Part shown: piece by piece, positions 35,288-45,210 of the stretch | Layout: every line of letters begins with the position of its first letter | Position numbering within the stretch: position 1 is the stretch's first letter | Source: Verrucomicrobiota bacterium | Lineage (GTDB): Bacteria; Verrucomicrobiota; Verrucomicrobiia; Verrucomicrobiales; Verrucomicrobiaceae | NCBI GenBank assembly: GCA_017301975.1 | Contig: JAFLEI010000010.1 | Coordinates: 120,591 to 184,590 of the forward strand | DNA length: 64,000 nucleotides | Direction: 5' to 3' | Notes under the pieces: generated by a model | What the model saw: the letters and a program-made list of their open reading frames with translations, nothing else | Told to the model about the DNA's origin: nothing | The model's database searches: none | Program-made: the position numbers and the translations under genes

Positions 35288-35308
35288 CCTTTAGTCACCT
35301 CCTAAAGG
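35288..35308 (-). promoter_or_regulatory. hairpin holding the lysR Shine-Dalgarno in its loop
   Basis: On the coding strand CCTTTAG pairs with CTAAAGG, a perfect 7-bp stem, around a 7-nt loop GAGGTGA, a near-perfect Shine-Dalgarno sequence. The 3' arm of the stem touches the lysR ATG. Clear Shine-Dalgarno sites are rare in this window, so the site and its structure stand out; it could be a translation control element or an operator. Confidence 0.6.
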
Positions 35309-35338
35309 AACTTTGAGATGATAGCAAGCGCGGTAACC

Positions 35339-36367
35339 TTACGTGGACCAGTCCAGCACCACTTTGCCACAGTTGCCAGACTCCATGGCGGCGAATCCTT
35401 TTTCGAACTCCGTGTAGTGGAAGCGGTGAGTGATCACCGGCTTGATGTTGAGACCGCTTTCAAGCATGACGCTCATTTGATACCAGGTCTCGTACATCTC
35501 ACGGCCATAGATGCCGTGGATCGTGAGCATGTTGAAGATCACCTTGTTCCAGTCGATGGCGATCTGCTCGCTGGGAATGCCCAGCATGGCGATCTTGCCG
35601 CCATGGCACATGTTGTCGATCAGGCTGCGGAAGGCGACGGCATTACCGCTCATTTCGAGGCCCACATCAAAGCCCTCCTTCATGCCGAGCTGCTTTTGCA
35701 CATCTTCGATCTTCTCGGTCGCCACATTCACCGCACGCGTCGCCCCCATCTGGCGGGCCAGATCGAGGCGGTATTCGTTCACATCCGTGATGACCACATG
35801 TCGTGCTCCGGCATGTTTCACAACTGGGATCGCCATGATGCCAATGGGACCGGCCCCCGTGATGAGCACATCCTCGCCAAGGCATTCAAACGCCAGCGCC
35901 GTGTGCACAGCATTGCCAAAGGGGTCAAAGATGCTCGCGACTTCCTCATCCACCCCTTCCCGATGATGCCAGACGTTCGTCATCGGTACGCTGATGTATT
36001 CGGCAAAGGCCCCGGTGCGGTTCACGCCGATGCCGACGGTGTCTTTGCAAAGGTGACGCCGCCCCGCGAGGCAGTTGCGGCAGCGCCCGCACACCACATG
36101 CCCCTCAGCGCTGACGATCTCGCCGGGATGGAAATCATTCACATTGGATCCCACAGAAACGACCTCTCCCACAAACTCATGTCCCACCACCATCGGCACC
36201 GGAATCGTCTTCTGCGCCCAGGCGTCCCATTTGTAGATGTGCAGGTCCGTACCGCAAATGCCCGTTTTGCGGACCTTGATGAGGACATCATTGATGCCCA
36301 CTTGCGGCTCCGGGACATCCTGGAGCCAGAGACCGCGTTCAGACCGTGCCTTGACGAGTGCTTTCAT
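35339..36367 (-). CDS. tdh: L-threonine 3-dehydrogenase
   Basis: The 342-residue medium-chain dehydrogenase oxidises threonine to 2-amino-3-ketobutyrate with NAD+, feeding Kbl. The catalytic zinc site is visible in [17 protein letters not shown] and [10 protein letters not shown], the structural zinc loop in [19 protein letters not shown], and the NAD fold in [19 protein letters not shown]. Length is that of the family. The 37-bp element lies 12 nt upstream of its ATG. The gene precedes lysR by 51 nt, so tdh, lysR and kbl may share regulation despite separate control elements. Confidence 0.96.
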   Translation of the reverse strand: MKALVKARSERGLWLQDVPEPQVGINDVLIKVRKTGICGTDLHIYKWDAWAQKTIPVPMVVGHEFVGEVVSVGSNVNDFHPGEIVSAEGHVVCGRCRNCLAGRRHLCKDTVGIGVNRTGAFAEYISVPMTNVWHHREGVDEEVASIFDPFGNAVHTALAFECLGEDVLITGAGPIGIMAIPVVKHAGARHVVITDVNEYRLDLARQMGATRAVNVATEKIEDVQKQLGMKEGFDVGLEMSGNAVAFRSLIDNMCHGGKIAMLGIPSEQIAIDWNKVIFNMLTIHGIYGREMYETWYQMSVMLESGLNIKPVITHRFHYTEFEKGFAAMESGNCGKVVLDWST

Positions 36368-36379
36368 GATGGTTGGTTA

Positions 36380-36416
36380 TGTCGATATATTGGACACCCG
36401 TCCATTAAATCGGCAA
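36380..36416 (-). promoter_or_regulatory. 37-bp control element before tdh (shared with kbl)
   Basis: TGTCGATATATTGGACAC at the gene-proximal end is identical to the kbl element over 18 bp; GTCC and the outer GGCAA also match at the same spacing. On the minus strand TTGCCG and AATATA form a possible promoter with a 19-bp spacer and GGACGGGTGTCC (a GGAC-N4-GTCC dyad) between them. The variable 8 bp between blocks differ freely, which fits a binding site rather than a coding remnant. Confidence 0.7.
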
Positions 36417-36430
36417 ATGATATTTTTTTC

Positions 36431-37855
36431 TCACGCCAGGATCTGCGGAATCACCTTGCCGAAATCCCGCTCCAGCCGCTTGCGGCCCGGGATCTCCAGA
36501 CGGTGTGGATCCAGTCCAAGCAGATGCAGGATCGTGGCATGCACATCCGTCACATAGTGCGGGTGCTCCACCGGGTGAAAGCCGAGTTCATCGGTGCCGC
36601 CGTGGATCGTGCCGCCCTTGATGCCCCCGCCAGCCATCCACACACTGAAACCGTACGGATGATGATCGCGGCCATCACTGCCCTGGGAGCCCGGCGTGCG
36701 GCCAAATTCAGTGGCAAAGACGACGAGCGTGTCATCCAGCATCCCGCGCTGTTTCAGATCCTTCAGCAGGCCGGAGATGGGCTTGTCCACCTGCTGCGCC
36801 AGACTGCTATGGTTCTTCTTCAGCCCGGAATGCGAATCCCACGCGCCAGCCGCGCCATCGCCATGCTGGAGCTGGATGAAGCGCACACCACGCTCCGCGA
36901 GACGGCGCGCCACCATGAGCTGCCGGGCAAACGGCTCCGCCACCTTGTCATCCATGCCATACAGTTTTTTCGTCTCCTCGCTTTCAGCGTCGAGGTTCAT
37001 CGTCTCCGGCACGGCGGTCTGCATGTTGAAGGCCAGTTGATAGCTCTTCATGCGCGCGGCGAGCGTCTTGTCTCCAGGATACTGCTCCGCATTCAGTCCA
37101 TTAAGCCGGTGAATGAGATCAAACTGGGCCTCCTGCTGCGTCCTGCCGATCTGAAATTCCGGCGCGGCATAGGTGAGCGGGTTCTTCGGATCCACCTTCA
37201 AGTTCACCGCGTCATAGGCGGGGCCGAGATAGTGGCCGTCCCGCACATCAAAAAAACGCGGCCCCATGTTGATGAACGAAGGCAGATTGTCCGTCATGGA
37301 CCCGAGGCCATAGGTCACCCAGGCGCCAAGCGTCGGCACACGCGGCTCCAGCATGTGCCTGCCACTGTGAAACTGCACTTGCGCCCCATGGTTGTCATCC
37401 GTCGTCCACATGCTGCGGATAAAGGCGATCTCGTCCGCGCATGAGCCGATGTTCGGAAACCAGTCACTGATCTCCACCCCGCACTGCCCGTAGCGCTTGT
37501 GGCCCGTCTGCAGTGGATAGATGACATTGCGCTGCTGGCCGTTCGCATCGTTCACCACCACCACGCGCACCTTCTTGAGCTTCTCAGGATTCTGTACCTC
37601 CTTGTAAGGTGTCTCGCCAATGCTCTTGCCCGCATACTTCGTGAGCATGGGCTTCGGATCAAAGCTCTCCATGTGGCTCACCCCGCCGCGCATGAAAAGC
37701 CAGATCACCCGCTTGGCCCGCTGGGGGATCATCGGCAGACCATCAGGCGGCAGCCACGCCTCCTCCGCCCTGAGCATGGATGCGACAGCAATGCTGCCGA
37801 GTCCGCCGAGGATGTCGCGGCGCAGAAAAGGCGTGGGTGGAAGGCGCGGAATCAT
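36431..37855 (-). CDS. DUF1501 domain protein, exported (copy 4)
   Basis: The 474-residue protein starts with a twin-arginine-like signal ([19 protein letters not shown]). Core blocks: [63 protein letters not shown] and [18 protein letters not shown]. The start codon lies inside the ATGA overlap with the PSD1 stop (37852-37855). It ends about 63 nt before tdh; the 37-bp element in that gap serves tdh, so the two units are probably separate. Same partner and probable compartment as its PSD1 neighbour. Confidence 0.93.
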   Translation of the reverse strand: MIPRLPPTPFLRRDILGGLGSIAVASMLRAEEAWLPPDGLPMIPQRAKRVIWLFMRGGVSHMESFDPKPMLTKYAGKSIGETPYKEVQNPEKLKKVRVVVVNDANGQQRNVIYPLQTGHKRYGQCGVEISDWFPNIGSCADEIAFIRSMWTTDDNHGAQVQFHSGRHMLEPRVPTLGAWVTYGLGSMTDNLPSFINMGPRFFDVRDGHYLGPAYDAVNLKVDPKNPLTYAAPEFQIGRTQQEAQFDLIHRLNGLNAEQYPGDKTLAARMKSYQLAFNMQTAVPETMNLDAESEETKKLYGMDDKVAEPFARQLMVARRLAERGVRFIQLQHGDGAAGAWDSHSGLKKNHSSLAQQVDKPISGLLKDLKQRGMLDDTLVVFATEFGRTPGSQGSDGRDHHPYGFSVWMAGGGIKGGTIHGGTDELGFHPVEHPHYVTDVHATILHLLGLDPHRLEIPGRKRLERDFGKVIPQILA

Positions 37856-40335
37856 CGCAGGGTGACAAAGTCGTTATGGTTGATGAGAGCCTGAAGAAAC
37901 AGACTGCGGTCCTCGTTCAAGGCGCGGAAGCCTTCGAGGCTGGCCTTTCGCTCGGCCTCCAGCGGCACGCGCCCCAGGATGGCAAGGAACGACTGGTCGA
38001 TAAAAGCGGGCGCATCGAGCTTGCTCAGCGAAGCGGCCAGCGCGTTCGCACACTCACGGCTCAGCCCGCTGTTTGTCAGCGCCAGCGCCTGCTGCGGCAC
38101 CACGCTTTCATTACGGCGGTAGCACTCCAGCACGTTGCTGTTGTCAAAGACGGCCAGGAAGCGGTGCTCCACATCGGCGTTCTGGATGAAATACAACGAA
38201 CGCCGCAGACTGGTCTCGGCCTTGGCAGGATCCAGACTTGGCCCGCCCAGAGTGAGATCCAGCCGACCAGAGAGATGCAGCAGGCTGTCGCGCACGAGCT
38301 GGCTTTCCATGCGGCGCGGGTTCATGCGCCACAGAAAGTGATTGTCAGGATCTGCGGCGAGAGTCTGGGGATCAGCGCCCGCATTGGAGGAACTGCGCCG
38401 ATACAAATCCGACAGCACCAAGGTGCGATGCAGCCACTTCATGCTCCAGCCGTTCTCCATGAAGCCCGTTGTCAAACTGTCCAGCACATCCTGATGCAGC
38501 GGAGCTGTGGCGCGACGGCCAAAGTCGCCCACATCCACGACCAATGGCACGCCAAAATGCCGCGCCCACACGTGATTCACCAGCACGCGCGCGGTGAGCG
38601 GATTGCGCTTGTCGGCGATCCATTGGGCCAGCGCCAGCCTGCGGCCCGTGCTGGTTTCGGGATAAGTTTGCACCTTGGCATTGCCATTCTCCGCCGGTCC
38701 TTCCTGCGCTTTGAAACTCGCAGTCAGCGAGGTGTATGCATCGCCCGGCGTGGACATTTTCGTCCGGGCTTTCTCCAGCGCCTCCCGCGCCGTTTTGATC
38801 TTCTTGTCAGCATCCTTGGCCTTGGGCGAGGCCTCTGCCTTGGCAAGATCGTCCTCAGCCTTGGCTTCGCCATAACGCGCCTCGGCCAGCGCCGCCGCCT
38901 GCGCGATGGCCTTGTCACCCTTGGCAAGATCAGCGGCATACACCGCCTGAATCATGGCCAGCCGGAGGCCCGCCAGTTTCACGGCTCCCGCATCCCCGGA
39001 CTTCTGCGCTTGGGCGAGCTGCTGATCCGCCGCTGCGAGATGATCCTTCAGCACAAACGGCAGCAGCACCGGACGCGACGACGCTGGTGGCAGCTTCACC
39101 GCCTTGGGCTCAAACGACGCAAACTCCAGCACGCGCGGCACCCCGGGCGGCATAGGCCGAGACTTGTCCTCATTCTTTTCGTCGCCGCGCACATGTCGGT
39201 AGGTCAGCTGATCGAGGTGCAGGTCATAAACGCGCGGCAGACCGTTCTTCTCGAAATCAGATTCCCCTTCCCATGGATCAAGACGCACATGCAGCGGCTC
39301 AAAGATGGCGCGCATGCGGTAGTAGTCCGTCTGCTCGATGGGATCATACTTATGGTCGTGACATTTCACGCACTGCATCGTCAGCCCCAGAAAGGCGCGA
39401 CAGGTGTGCTCGATGGTCTCGTCCAGCCAGGTGGTGCGGTTGAAAAGGTAGTAGCTGCGGGCCAGGAAGCCGGTGGCGCGCAGATTGTCGCGGTCCTGCG
39501 GTGCGAGTTCATCCGCAGCCAGCATCTGCACAATCATCTGGTCGTAGCCCTTGTCGGCATTGAGCGATTCCACAATCCAGTCGCGCCAGTGCCAGAGGTG
39601 CTTCTGGCTGTGTCGGAGCTGGGCGCCCAGCCCATACCAGTCGCAGTAGCGCCAGATGTCCATGAAGTGGCGGGCCCAGCGCTCGCCGTATTGAGGTGTG
39701 CTCAGGAGTTGATCAACCAGCCGCAAGCGCGCAGGGGCCGAAGTATCCTTCAAAAAGGAATGGATCTGCGCGGGCGTGGGAGGCAGGCCGATAAGATCCA
39801 GATAAACGCGGCGCAGCCAAAGCTCCGGCGCGGCCTCCGGCTGCGGCTTCAATCCCTTTGCCGCGAGGCGGGCCGCCAGCAGCGCATCCATGGAATGGCC
39901 GGATGATTGGGGCGGCTGGTAGGCCCAGTGCGCACGCGGATCATCTTCAGGCTTTTCCTGCGCAGGAACCGGAGCACCGCCAGCCATCCAGGCCTGCAGC
40001 TTGGCCACCTGCTCCGCGGTGAACATGGAGCCCTCCCCCTCCGGCGGCATGCGGTCATCCTTGTCAGCAGTCGTCACACGCTCCAGCAGCAGCCCAGGAT
40101 TACCGGATAAAATATCGCCATTGTCCCCGCCCTTGCGCATGGCCGTGGCAGTGTCCAGCCTCAGGCCTGCCTTTTGCTTCAGAGCCCCATGGCAGGCATA
40201 GCAGCGCTCCTTCAGCAGCGGCTTGATCTCTTTTTCATAATCCACCGCCCGCACCGCAGTGGGCAGAAGTGCCAATACGCCGCAGCTCAAGACGCGGGTA
40301 AGGGCACGACAAAATGCGACAGGGTGAAAAGACAT
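37852..40335 (-). CDS. PSD1-type cytochrome protein (copy 3)
   Basis: The 827-residue protein starts best at the ATG at 40335 (a TTG four codons earlier is less likely), followed by a hydrophobic signal ([15 protein letters not shown]). It has haem motif CYACH, DUF1549 ([19 protein letters not shown]), a second motif [12 protein letters not shown] and DUF1553 ([20 protein letters not shown]). Between them is a lysine/alanine-rich helical stretch (about residues 440-560) that looks like a coiled coil. Unlike copy 1 it has no LamG insertion. Coupled by ATGA to DUF1501 copy 4. Confidence 0.93.
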   Translation of the reverse strand: MSFHPVAFCRALTRVLSCGVLALLPTAVRAVDYEKEIKPLLKERCYACHGALKQKAGLRLDTATAMRKGGDNGDILSGNPGLLLERVTTADKDDRMPPEGEGSMFTAEQVAKLQAWMAGGAPVPAQEKPEDDPRAHWAYQPPQSSGHSMDALLAARLAAKGLKPQPEAAPELWLRRVYLDLIGLPPTPAQIHSFLKDTSAPARLRLVDQLLSTPQYGERWARHFMDIWRYCDWYGLGAQLRHSQKHLWHWRDWIVESLNADKGYDQMIVQMLAADELAPQDRDNLRATGFLARSYYLFNRTTWLDETIEHTCRAFLGLTMQCVKCHDHKYDPIEQTDYYRMRAIFEPLHVRLDPWEGESDFEKNGLPRVYDLHLDQLTYRHVRGDEKNEDKSRPMPPGVPRVLEFASFEPKAVKLPPASSRPVLLPFVLKDHLAAADQQLAQAQKSGDAGAVKLAGLRLAMIQAVYAADLAKGDKAIAQAAALAEARYGEAKAEDDLAKAEASPKAKDADKKIKTAREALEKARTKMSTPGDAYTSLTASFKAQEGPAENGNAKVQTYPETSTGRRLALAQWIADKRNPLTARVLVNHVWARHFGVPLVVDVGDFGRRATAPLHQDVLDSLTTGFMENGWSMKWLHRTLVLSDLYRRSSSNAGADPQTLAADPDNHFLWRMNPRRMESQLVRDSLLHLSGRLDLTLGGPSLDPAKAETSLRRSLYFIQNADVEHRFLAVFDNSNVLECYRRNESVVPQQALALTNSGLSRECANALAASLSKLDAPAFIDQSFLAILGRVPLEAERKASLEGFRALNEDRSLFLQALINHNDFVTLR

Positions 40336-40425
40336 GGGCACAGGCAACTACGTCCGTTCCCTCTTTTTACTGTCCAAAAACATCCTTCCCAAACCTTGGT
40401 GTGCCTGCCATCCTTTTCCTATTCC

Positions 40426-41379
40426 ATGCGCACTCTGTTCCGATTCCTGCCCGCACTCGCCCTTGCTGTTTCATCATCCTTTGCCGGTGATGCCACCGTC
40501 ATCGAAAAAACACCCGGCCTCGTCGGCTTCTGGACCTTCGGAGAGGAAGCGGGACAGAAACGCGCCTCACTGAGCACACCCGAAAAACACCCGCTCAGCG
40601 AGGTGAACGGCCCCATCACGCGCGTGGCAGGCGGGCCGTTCTCCGGCTACTCGGCAGATTTGAACGGCCATCAGTATTTTGAAATCAAGCACCACGAGAC
40701 CGGTGATCTCAACATCTCTGGCAAAGATGCGCAGGTGTCGCTCTTCGCCGTCGTGCGCATCGTAGATCTCAAGAAGAGCCGCACCATCGCCGGCATGTGG
40801 AGCGAGGGCAAAGGCGCGAACGACGACACTGGCACTCGTCAATACGCGCTGCTCATGAACATGCCCACCTACGGCGGCCCGCGCAATCTCGTGCCCCACA
40901 TCAGCAGCGAAGGCGGCGTGACCATGCGTGCCGACGGCACCAAGTTCCCCTGGTGCGCCGACTACGCCGCCACCAAGCTCGAAGTCCCCGAAGAGCAGTG
41001 GTGCACACTGGCCTTCACCTACGACTCGAAATACATCCGCGCCTACATCAACGGCGTGCTCGACGCACGCACGCTGGATGCCGTGAAAGACAAGCGCAAC
41101 GATCCCTACTTCATCAAGGAAGGCCCCGACGGCAAAGACCGCGGCATGAACCCTTACTACCATGGCCGCGGCATCTTCAAATACGATCCCGCCTTGCACG
41201 CAAAGACCAAGATCGCCCCGTCTGACTTCACCGTCGGCGCGCGCATGGCCGTGGGCTCGATGACTGGAGAGGCCACGATTGGCAAATTCGGCGGCCTCGC
41301 AGTGTTCAACCGCGCCCTGAGCGATGCTGAAATGCAAAATCTGCATCAAGCCGCAGACGTCGGATCAATTCATCCCTGA
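40426..41379 (+). CDS. exported LamG/concanavalin-like domain protein
   Basis: The 317-residue protein starts at the ATG at 40426 with a Sec signal ([17 protein letters not shown]). The single domain has the jelly-roll marks [50 protein letters not shown] and [23 protein letters not shown], the last being the common closing motif of LamG-3-type domains. Such proteins bind glycans or other ligands. It is divergent from PSD1 copy 3 (90-nt gap) and precedes a small membrane protein by 5 nt. A longer in-frame extension upstream overlaps the PSD1 gene and is not credible. Confidence 0.83.
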   Translation: MRTLFRFLPALALAVSSSFAGDATVIEKTPGLVGFWTFGEEAGQKRASLSTPEKHPLSEVNGPITRVAGGPFSGYSADLNGHQYFEIKHHETGDLNISGKDAQVSLFAVVRIVDLKKSRTIAGMWSEGKGANDDTGTRQYALLMNMPTYGGPRNLVPHISSEGGVTMRADGTKFPWCADYAATKLEVPEEQWCTLAFTYDSKYIRAYINGVLDARTLDAVKDKRNDPYFIKEGPDGKDRGMNPYYHGRGIFKYDPALHAKTKIAPSDFTVGARMAVGSMTGEATIGKFGGLAVFNRALSDAEMQNLHQAADVGSIHP

Positions 41380-41384
41380 GCGCG

Positions 41385-41798
41385 ATGACCCGGCTCTTCT
41401 CGCTCCACCTCGCCGTCACCTGGATGCTGGTCGGTCTGATCTGGGTTTTGCAGATCCTGGTCTATCCACAGTTCCGGCGTGTGGCCCCGGCGGAGTTTCG
41501 CGACTATCACTTCGCCCACTGCTTCCGCATCGGCCTCATCATCGCGCCTCTGTTGTTCGTGGAGGCCGCCACCGCCGCATGGCTGCTTTATGAGGGACGG
41601 CAGGCACAGCCATTCATCATCAGCACGGGCCTCATCCCCATCATCTGGCTCACCACAGCGGTGTTTCAGGCCCCCATTCACACCCGGCTCGGGCGCGGTT
41701 TCGATGCCCCTCTCATCCGCCGCCTCATCCTCACCAACTGGATCCGCACGCTCGCATGGACAGCACGCGGCATTCTTGTTAGCCTCACCCTTCTATGA
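41385..41798 (+). CDS. small four-helix membrane protein, unknown
   Basis: The 137-residue protein has four hydrophobic segments (about 7-27, 47-67, 76-95, 117-137) joined by short polar loops, with no recognised motif. The first helix is followed by YPQFRRVAPAEFRDYH, a charged loop with a tyrosine/histidine pair. It lies 5 nt after the LamG gene and overlaps the GDSL gene by ATGA, so it is co-expressed with exported proteins. Possible DUF1772-like fold, not certain. Confidence 0.6.
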   Translation: MTRLFSLHLAVTWMLVGLIWVLQILVYPQFRRVAPAEFRDYHFAHCFRIGLIIAPLLFVEAATAAWLLYEGRQAQPFIISTGLIPIIWLTTAVFQAPIHTRLGRGFDAPLIRRLILTNWIRTLAWTARGILVSLTLL

Positions 41799-42787
41799 GC
41801 AAACACCTGCTTCTCTCCCTGCTTCTTTTCAGCACCCAGCTCTGCGCCCAGACCGCACTGCAGCTCGCACCACCCACCATCCAGCGCGATTCAAACGGCA
41901 TGGTGACGCTGGAAAGCACCACGCCGGACACCACGATCCTCTACACACTCGACGGCGCAGATCCCATCGCGAAATCAAACCCCTATCTCGCTCCCATCGA
42001 TCTCGCCTCCGGCGGCACACTGAAAGCACGGACCTTTGCCAAAGACCGCAAAACCATGAGTGAAGCCGGGCAGACCACCTTTGAACCGCTGCCCGGCCAC
42101 AAACCGCTGCCTAGCACCGTGGTCCCCGTGACTCAAGACCGCAGCTGGCCAAGCTACGACTGGGCCAAGCGCCACGAACTCACCAGCGCCGCCGTGAAAA
42201 AAACCCAGCCGCAGATTCTCTTCATTGGCGACTCCATCACTCACTTCTTCGGCGGCGAACAATTCGACAGCTACGCACTACGCGGACAGCAGACCTGGGG
42301 CGAATTTTACGCTCCACGCAATGCAGGAAACCTCGGCTTCGGCTGGGACAAAACAGAAAACGTCCTCTGGCGCCTCCAGCATGGTGCCATCGACGGCATC
42401 GCACCCAAGCTCGTCGTCATGATGATCGGCACCAATAACACGGGCACCTGCTCCGCACCCGACATCGCTGCGGGCATCGAAGCCATCGTTTATGAGTTCA
42501 CCAAGCGCCTGCCGCAGTCCAAAATCCTCCTGCTGGGCATCTTCCCTCGCGGCGAAAAGCCCAACCCTCAGCGCGAGAAGATCGCCGAAATCAACAGCAT
42601 CATCGCCAAGCTCAACGGCACCCACAACGTCACCTTCCTCGACATCGGCCCGAAGTTCCTCCCCCCCGAAGGTGTGATCACAAAAGACATCATGCCCGAC
42701 TTCCTCCACCCCAACGAAAAAGGCTACCGCATCTGGGCCGAGGCCATTGAGCCGACGGTCAAGCAGCTGATGGGCGAGACCAAATAG
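41795..42787 (+). CDS. exported GDSL hydrolase with chitobiase-like N-terminal domain
   Basis: The 330-residue protein starts inside the ATGA overlap at 41795 and has a Sec signal (HLLLSLLLFSTQLCAQ). Residues about 25-100 resemble the C-terminal beta-sandwich of chitobiase (LESTTPDTTILYTLDGADPIAKSNPYL). Residues about 145-325 form an SGNH/GDSL esterase: ILFIGDSITHFF with nucleophile serine, MMIGTNNTGT and DFLHPNEKGY with the histidine. Likely an acyl-carbohydrate esterase carrying a small accessory domain. A strong terminator follows on the opposite strand. Confidence 0.88.
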   Translation: MSKHLLLSLLLFSTQLCAQTALQLAPPTIQRDSNGMVTLESTTPDTTILYTLDGADPIAKSNPYLAPIDLASGGTLKARTFAKDRKTMSEAGQTTFEPLPGHKPLPSTVVPVTQDRSWPSYDWAKRHELTSAAVKKTQPQILFIGDSITHFFGGEQFDSYALRGQQTWGEFYAPRNAGNLGFGWDKTENVLWRLQHGAIDGIAPKLVVMMIGTNNTGTCSAPDIAAGIEAIVYEFTKRLPQSKILLLGIFPRGEKPNPQREKIAEINSIIAKLNGTHNVTFLDIGPKFLPPEGVITKDIMPDFLHPNEKGYRIWAEAIEPTVKQLMGETK

Positions 42788-42791
42788 GCAC

Positions 42792-42820
42792 AAAAAAAGC
42801 AGGGGACCACAGTCCCCTGC
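42792..42820 (-). terminator. intrinsic terminator after the sugar isomerase gene
   Basis: GCAGGGGAC (42799-42807) pairs perfectly with GTCCCCTGC (42812-42820) around a 4-nt loop. On the minus strand the stem is followed by a run of seven T residues (A's at 42792-42798 on the plus strand). It sits just past the stop of the minus-strand isomerase at 42842, and may also stop plus-strand transcripts from the GDSL gene. Confidence 0.85.
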
Positions 42821-42841
42821 TTCTCAGAAAGTTCGTCTGAC

Positions 42842-43693
42842 TTACTTCGCAGGCTTCCAGTTGCGCACGAAGTCCATGCACTGGGTGATTTCAGGCACGC
42901 TGGTCTCCCAGTTGTGCTCATATTCGCAGTGAAGGGGGCCGGGATAGCCCTGGGCGGCGTATTCCGCGAGGATGGCAGGAATGTCGCTCTTGCCGGTGCC
43001 AAAAGGAAGGTCATAAGCTTTGACGTCACCGAAGGCCGTGAGGTCCTTCATGTGGCTGTCAAAGATGCGGCCCTTGAGAATCTTGATGCAATCCACGGGA
43101 TTCAGCCCGCTGCGCACCCAGTGGCCCACGTCCGCACAGGAACCCATGCGCGGGTCGCGGTTTTTGACGAGATCGAGCACGTAGTTCGGGTCCCAGAACA
43201 TGTAGGCGCGGTCCAGCGGACGCTTGGGATGGTTGTGAATCGCCATCTTCATGTCGAATTCCTTCACAAGCGCTTCGATCTTGTCGAGCGCGGTCACATC
43301 GGGCTCCGTGACGATCACACCAATGCCCAGCTTCTTGCAGAACTCAAAAATCTTGCGGTTGGAAGCGTCATCCTGGCCAAGCTTGACCACACCATAGCCC
43401 ACGGCGGTCAGGCCTTTGGCTTCCAGGTGCTTCATGACTTCGTCGATCATTTCCGGCGTGGCATTGTGGTCCCACTTCGCATCCGGCTTGGCGGTGGAAA
43501 ACTTCTGCCCAGGGTAAAACTCGATGGTCTTGCCGCCGCACTGCGCGGTCTTGTCGATGGCTTCAAACACATTGTACATGCGGAAGCTGTAGGCCTGACA
43601 GCCAGCATAGAACTGGCCGACTTTGGCAGCTTCGGGAATCGTTGCCGCAAAGGATGCGGTGGCGAGGAGGAGTGAGAGAAGGATGTGCTTCAT
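42842..43693 (-). CDS. exported sugar phosphate isomerase/epimerase-like protein
   Basis: The 283-residue protein starts at the ATG at 43693 with a Sec signal (HILLSLLLATASFAA). The body is a xylose-isomerase-like TIM barrel: VGYGVVKLGQDD, MAIHNHPKRPL with metal-ligand histidines, GSCADVGHWVRSGL, RIFDSHMKDL and LHCEYEHNWE, the usual Glu/Asp/His divalent metal site. Such proteins are often found in PVC carbohydrate loci; the cytosolic relatives isomerise sugar phosphates, and the exported substrate is unknown. Divergent from the DUF6807-like gene, 90 nt apart. Confidence 0.85.
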   Translation of the reverse strand: MKHILLSLLLATASFAATIPEAAKVGQFYAGCQAYSFRMYNVFEAIDKTAQCGGKTIEFYPGQKFSTAKPDAKWDHNATPEMIDEVMKHLEAKGLTAVGYGVVKLGQDDASNRKIFEFCKKLGIGVIVTEPDVTALDKIEALVKEFDMKMAIHNHPKRPLDRAYMFWDPNYVLDLVKNRDPRMGSCADVGHWVRSGLNPVDCIKILKGRIFDSHMKDLTAFGDVKAYDLPFGTGKSDIPAILAEYAAQGYPGPLHCEYEHNWETSVPEITQCMDFVRNWKPAK

Positions 43694-43783
43694 GGGTGGG
43701 TGGAGCAGGAAGTCTGGCGAGTTCTCGGAGAAATGGAAGAACTGAGAATGGAAAAGGGCCCCTTGGAGCAACGTTGTGGAGAG

Positions 43784-44761
43784 ATGCTGAAACTCTCTAT
43801 CCTATTTTTAATTTCTGCCACGGCAGCCCTGGCACAGCTGCCCACAGCGAAACCCATCCCACGGGTGCAGGCCGTGCCGCTGCCGCATCACATCACCTCG
43901 TTTCAGCTAGATGGGCGTGAACTGACCGCCATGCATTTCGATCCTCAGGACATGCGCCCATTCTGGCACCCGATCCGGGCTTCCAAAGATGTCAGCCTCA
44001 CACGCATGGGTCATCCGCATGATCCACTGACTCATTCCCACCACAACAGCGTGTGGGTCACGCACAACATGGTGAACGGCCTCGATTTCTGGGGCGATTA
44101 CGCCAAGAAGCAGGGCCGCATCATTAACGTGGAGGTCTCGCGTGAAGGCTTCGAAGACACCGACGAGTTTGCCTCCATGCGCATGGTGAACCACTGGATC
44201 AGCGAAGCAGACAAGTCAGTTCAGCTGACCGAAGTTCGCCGCACGGAAATCCGCCCCATCGATGGCGCCAAAAGCTGGTTCATGATCATCGACCTTGAGT
44301 TTTCACCCCCGAGGGGCAAGACGACAACCTTTGGCGCCACCGGCTTCGGACTGGTGGCGGTGCGTATGGCGAAGAGCATCGGCGTGCATGACGGCGGCGG
44401 CCGCATTCTGAACTCCGAAGGGCAGCTCAATGAGGAAGCCATCTTCCGCAAACCCGCGCGCTGGTGCGACTACAGCGGGCGCATCACCAATGACGCGGAC
44501 GGCTTCGGCGGCATCACCTTGATGAATCACCCCATGAATCCTTACAACCCGACTGCCTTCCATGTGCGCAACGACGGCTGGATGGGCTGCTGCCTGAGCC
44601 TGGACACCCCCGTGGAGGTCACCGAGGAGAAAAAGTTGCGCGTGCGCTACGCCCTCTGGGTGCACGATGGCGTTGCTTCACAGGCCGAAAGCGAGGCGCA
44701 GTGGCAGAAATTCATCGCCATGCCCGTGGTGGATTTGGCGCTCAAACCTGCCAAGAAGTGA
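43784..44761 (+). CDS. DUF6807/PmoA-like family protein, exported
   Basis: The 325-residue protein starts at the ATG at 43784, preceded by GGAGAG, and has a Sec signal (ILFLISATAALAQL). Characteristic blocks include FDPQDMRPFWHPIRASKDVSLTR, HPHDPLTHSHHNSVWVTH and GITLMNHPMNPYNPTAFHVR with many conserved histidines, which match DUF6807 (often labelled PmoA family in databases). The family has no proven reaction; the label does not imply methane oxidation. It is divergent from the exported isomerase and 2 nt before the sufE-like gene. Confidence 0.78.
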   Translation: MLKLSILFLISATAALAQLPTAKPIPRVQAVPLPHHITSFQLDGRELTAMHFDPQDMRPFWHPIRASKDVSLTRMGHPHDPLTHSHHNSVWVTHNMVNGLDFWGDYAKKQGRIINVEVSREGFEDTDEFASMRMVNHWISEADKSVQLTEVRRTEIRPIDGAKSWFMIIDLEFSPPRGKTTTFGATGFGLVAVRMAKSIGVHDGGGRILNSEGQLNEEAIFRKPARWCDYSGRITNDADGFGGITLMNHPMNPYNPTAFHVRNDGWMGCCLSLDTPVEVTEEKKLRVRYALWVHDGVASQAESEAQWQKFIAMPVVDLALKPAKK

Positions 44762-44763
44762 CC

Positions 44764-45210
44764 ATGGCCGAATACCCCGCCGCCTTGGGCGAACTCATCT
44801 CCTTTTTCGAATCGCTGCCGGAAGGCGAGCGCAGGGAGAATTTGATCGACCTGGCGGCTGCCGCAGCCACCCACGCGCCTAAGGACGGCGAAACGTTCGA
44901 TCTTGAAGATGTACGCCACGATGCCGAATGCACCGACACCGTCGGGATACACGCCCGTCTCGCACATGGCGACCACGTTCACTTTGCCATCAGCTTGGGG
45001 CCCAAGGTGCAGACGCTGACCAAAGCCATGGCCACCATCCTGTGCCGGGGACTGAATGGATCAACGCTCTCAGAGGTTCTGGCAGTGCCGCAGAATTTTG
45101 TGCCTCGCATCGTCGGCGCAGACCTGGTCCGGCTGCGCAGCCAGACCGTGTACTACGTCCTGGGCCGCATGAAGCAGGTGGCCCAGAGGCTGCAATCAGG
45201 CGGAGCTTAG
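44764..45210 (+). CDS. SufE-like protein of Fe-S cluster assembly
   Basis: The 148-residue protein starts at the ATG at 44764, 2 nt after the previous stop. Sequence features: LISFFESLPEGERRENLIDLA, HDAECTDTVGIHARL with the sulfur-accepting cysteine at residue 56, and ITLSEVLAVPQNFV-like C-terminal sequence followed by LRSQTVYYVLGRMKQ. SufE accepts sulfur from a cysteine desulfurase and passes it to the SUF scaffold. No other suf gene is in the window. It shares its transcript direction with the DUF6807-like gene, an unusual neighbour. Confidence 0.8.
   Translation: MAEYPAALGELISFFESLPEGERRENLIDLAAAAATHAPKDGETFDLEDVRHDAECTDTVGIHARLAHGDHVHFAISLGPKVQTLTKAMATILCRGLNGSTLSEVLAVPQNFVPRIVGADLVRLRSQTVYYVLGRMKQVAQRLQSGGA

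Noticed and set aside
43784..44761. Methane monooxygenase subunit (PmoA name)
   Set aside because: The database label for this family is misleading; the protein is exported, soluble and lacks the membrane helices of particulate methane monooxygenase.
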